The notes beneath the pieces are model-generated. The model was not told where the DNA came from, ran no database searches, and worked only from the letters and a program-made list of their open reading frames with translations. Positions 62,512 through 64,000 of a stretch of 64,000 nt of DNA are shown here, one piece after another (positions within the stretch are counted from its first letter, which is position 1; each line of letters starts with the position of its first letter). Source of the DNA: Desulfomarina profundi (GTDB lineage: Bacteria; Desulfobacterota; Desulfobulbia; Desulfobulbales; Desulfocapsaceae). Location: contig NZ_AP024086.1 in NCBI RefSeq assembly GCF_019703855.1, forward strand, positions 1,508,501 through 1,572,500, read 5' to 3'. A program made the position numbers and the translations under genes.

Positions 62512-64000
62512 ATGGTAACGCTTCTAGATTATGGCGCAGGTAATATCCGCAGCGTAAGAAACGCAATAAAAAAACTTGGTTTTTCAGTCAACGAGATAAA
62601 AACTCCTGAAGATATTTTCTCAGCAGAAAAATTGATTTTTCCGGGTGTAGGGAGTTTTGGCCTGGTCATGCAAAGACTGAGAGAAAAAGGATATGCCGAA
62701 CAGATAATTCGTCGAATCCAGGCTGATAAACCGTTTCTCGGAATATGTGTTGCTTTGCAGACTCTTTATGAGGGCAGCGAGGAATCCCCGGGAGTTGCCG
62801 GTCTGGGTCTGATTCCTGGGCAAATAAAACGATTCCCTGAAGGGAAAACTGCCGTTCCGCAAATTGGATGGAACGGGATAACTTCTCAAAAATTCTCACC
62901 TCTTCTTGAGGAGTATAAGGGAGAAAAACTCTACTTCGTCCACTCGTATTATGCTTCTCTTACTGAGAAAAGTGCAGATTGGACATTGGCAACGACAGAT
63001 TACGGCCTGGAATTCGTTTCCGCCGTGAAAAGGGGAAATTGTACTGCTTTTCAGTTTCATCCTGAAAAAAGTGGGGAAGCCGGTCTGAAAATGCTGGCAA
63101 ATTATCTGGCTTCATCTTTTGCTGAAACTGTTGAAATACGTGGGAAAAACAACCTCGAAAACAAATTTGTTGCCACTGAACAGGGAAAGACTTCTATTGG
63201 AAAGAGAATTATTGCCTGTCTCGATGTTCGCACAAACAGTTCAGGTGATCTTGTTGTGACAAAAGGGGACCAGTATGATGTAAAGGATGGTGGGGAGGTT
63301 CGAAATCTTGGGAAACCTGTTGCCCTGGCAAGACGATATTATGAAGAGGGTGCAGATGAAATAACTTTTCTCAATATAACAGGTTTTCGGGATTTTCCCA
63401 TGCAGGACCAACCTATGCTTGAAGTTTTGAGAAAAACATCTGAAAATGTTTTTGTCCCCCTTACAATCGGTGGTGGAATTAAGGAATTTACAGACTCAGA
63501 GGGAAAACATTATTCGTCCCTGGATGTCGCTCATGAATATTTCAGATCAGGTGCAGATAAAATATCTATAGGGAGTGATGCAGTTTATACCGTTGAAAAA
63601 TATCTTGAAAATGGAGAAAAAAACGGTTGCAGTTCAATAGAGCAGATTTCCAGGGTTTATGGTGCACAGGCCGTTGTTGTATCTGTTGACCCGAGAAGAA
63701 TATATGTTTCTTTTCCCGATGAAACCGGTCATACCGTTATTAAAACTGATATTCCCGGTCCCAAGGGAGAAAAATACTGCTGGTATCAGTGTACCGTTAA
63801 AGGTGGCCGTGAGGGCAGGGATATAGATGTTGTACAGCTGGTTACTGTCTGCGAGAAACTGGGAGCGGGTGAAATCTTATTGAACTGCATAGACAGGGAT
63901 GGAACAAACAGCGGGTTTGACCTTGAACTCATACAACTGGTCAAGGAAAATGTTTCGATCCCCGTTATTGCATCCAGTGGTGCAGGAAAAGCCGATCATT
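62512..64000 (+). CDS. HisH-HisF fusion imidazole glycerol phosphate synthase, 3' end outside window
   Basis: The frame is open from the ATG at 62512 (AAGGA upstream) to the right edge, at least 496 codons. Residues 1-200 are a HisH-type glutaminase: LLDYGAGNIRSVRNAI, KLIFPGVGSFG, LGICVALQTLYEGS with nucleophile Cys near residue 79, and AFQFHPEKSG. From about residue 231 a HisF cyclase follows: KRIIACLDVRTNSSGDLVVTK, ITFLNITGFRDFP, VPLTIGGGI and LLNCIDRDGT. Single-chain order HisH-HisF and phrases such as DLVVTKGDQYDV, SGADKISIGSDAV and VVSVDPRRIYV match yeast HIS7 and plant enzymes far better than ordinary bacterial HisF. It makes imidazole glycerol phosphate and AICAR in histidine synthesis. 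Confidence 0.92.
   Translation, partial: MVTLLDYGAGNIRSVRNAIKKLGFSVNEIKTPEDIFSAEKLIFPGVGSFGLVMQRLREKGYAEQIIRRIQADKPFLGICVALQTLYEGSEESPGVAGLGLIPGQIKRFPEGKTAVPQIGWNGITSQKFSPLLEEYKGEKLYFVHSYYASLTEKSADWTLATTDYGLEFVSAVKRGNCTAFQFHPEKSGEAGLKMLANYLASSFAETVEIRGKNNLENKFVATEQGKTSIGKRIIACLDVRTNSSGDLVVTKGDQYDVKDGGEVRNLGKPVALARRYYEEGADEITFLNITGFRDFPMQDQPMLEVLRKTSENVFVPLTIGGGIKEFTDSEGKHYSSLDVAHEYFRSGADKISIGSDAVYTVEKYLENGEKNGCSSIEQISRVYGAQAVVVSVDPRRIYVSFPDETGHTVIKTDIPGPKGEKYCWYQCTVKGGREGRDIDVVQLVTVCEKLGAGEILLNCIDRDGTNSGFDLELIQLVKENVSIPVIASSGAGKADH

Noticed and set aside
1-64000. CRISPR array, tRNA or rRNA genes, prophage
   Set aside because: No regularly spaced repeats, no tRNA-like cloverleaf I could support, and no phage or transposase genes were found by reading.

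Overview
The window looks like chromosomal backbone of an anaerobic, sulfur-metabolising Gram-negative bacterium, most likely a deltaproteobacterium of the Desulfobulbales type. Pointers are a Tat-exported molybdopterin oxidoreductase of the polysulfide/thiosulfate reductase class, a DUF39 (aspartate-semialdehyde sulfurtransferase type) protein, an FmdE protein, a Mn-dependent pyrophosphatase, a Tol system, an EF-G paralogue, and one gene that only makes sense if an in-frame UGA is read as selenocysteine. The taxonomy is inferred from gene content. I saw no rRNA, tRNA, CRISPR array, prophage or transposase.

Layout. 1-7.6 kb: tail of a TPR/outer-membrane barrel gene, greA, a FadR-like TetR repressor with an 18-bp operator, a purD-purE fusion overlapping a Sua5/YrdC gene, an Hpt protein, and ettA. 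7.6-12 kb: strong terminator, then (minus strand) a torD-psrA-psrB-like operon lacking a membrane subunit. 12-17 kb: lytic transglycosylase, M18 aminopeptidase, SprA-like protein, GYF_2/AIM24 protein, unknown anchored protein. 17-25 kb: ppaC; then on the minus strand tolQ-tolR-tolA-tolB-cpoB-tlyA and the candidate selenoprotein. 25.5-31.3 kb: a six-gene minus-strand fatty-acid-type operon (ketosynthase, ACP, two CrtI-like flavoproteins, ketoreductase, dehydratase), the most interesting system here. 31-36.6 kb: SH3/coiled-coil anchor, a HEAT-cNMP-PilZ protein, Dus, a phasin-like protein. 36.6-48.4 kb: murJ, fusA2, mogA, purM (frameshifted), DUF2065, TPR-methyltransferase, mgtE, a DegP-like protease, a CNNM/CBS protein. 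48.7-64 kb: pepA, REC-GAF-cyclase, S4 protein, lipoprotein, ksgA, DUF2062, tsaD (two frameshifts), moaA, pheA, DUF39, larE, HU, fmdE, and a eukaryote-like hisH-hisF fusion running off the right edge.

How genes work together. Purine synthesis is represented by purDE and purM; molybdenum cofactor synthesis (moaA, mogA) could serve the Psr-like enzyme, with TorD as its chaperone. The Tol proteins and CpoB serve the envelope but Pal is missing. The lipid operon has condensation, keto-reduction and dehydration but no enoyl reductase, and carries two desaturase/isomerase-like flavoproteins, so it may build a polyunsaturated acyl chain; anammox ladderane candidate clusters have a similar parts list. 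Second-messenger signalling is represented by a cyclase that may make cAMP and a protein with both a cNMP-binding and a PilZ (c-di-GMP) domain.

Intergenic regions carry at least four families of short non-coding repeats, three of them dispersed. Three frame breaks in usually essential genes (purM once, tsaD twice) all look like loss of one G from a run of six, which suggests sequence error or slippage rather than true gene decay.
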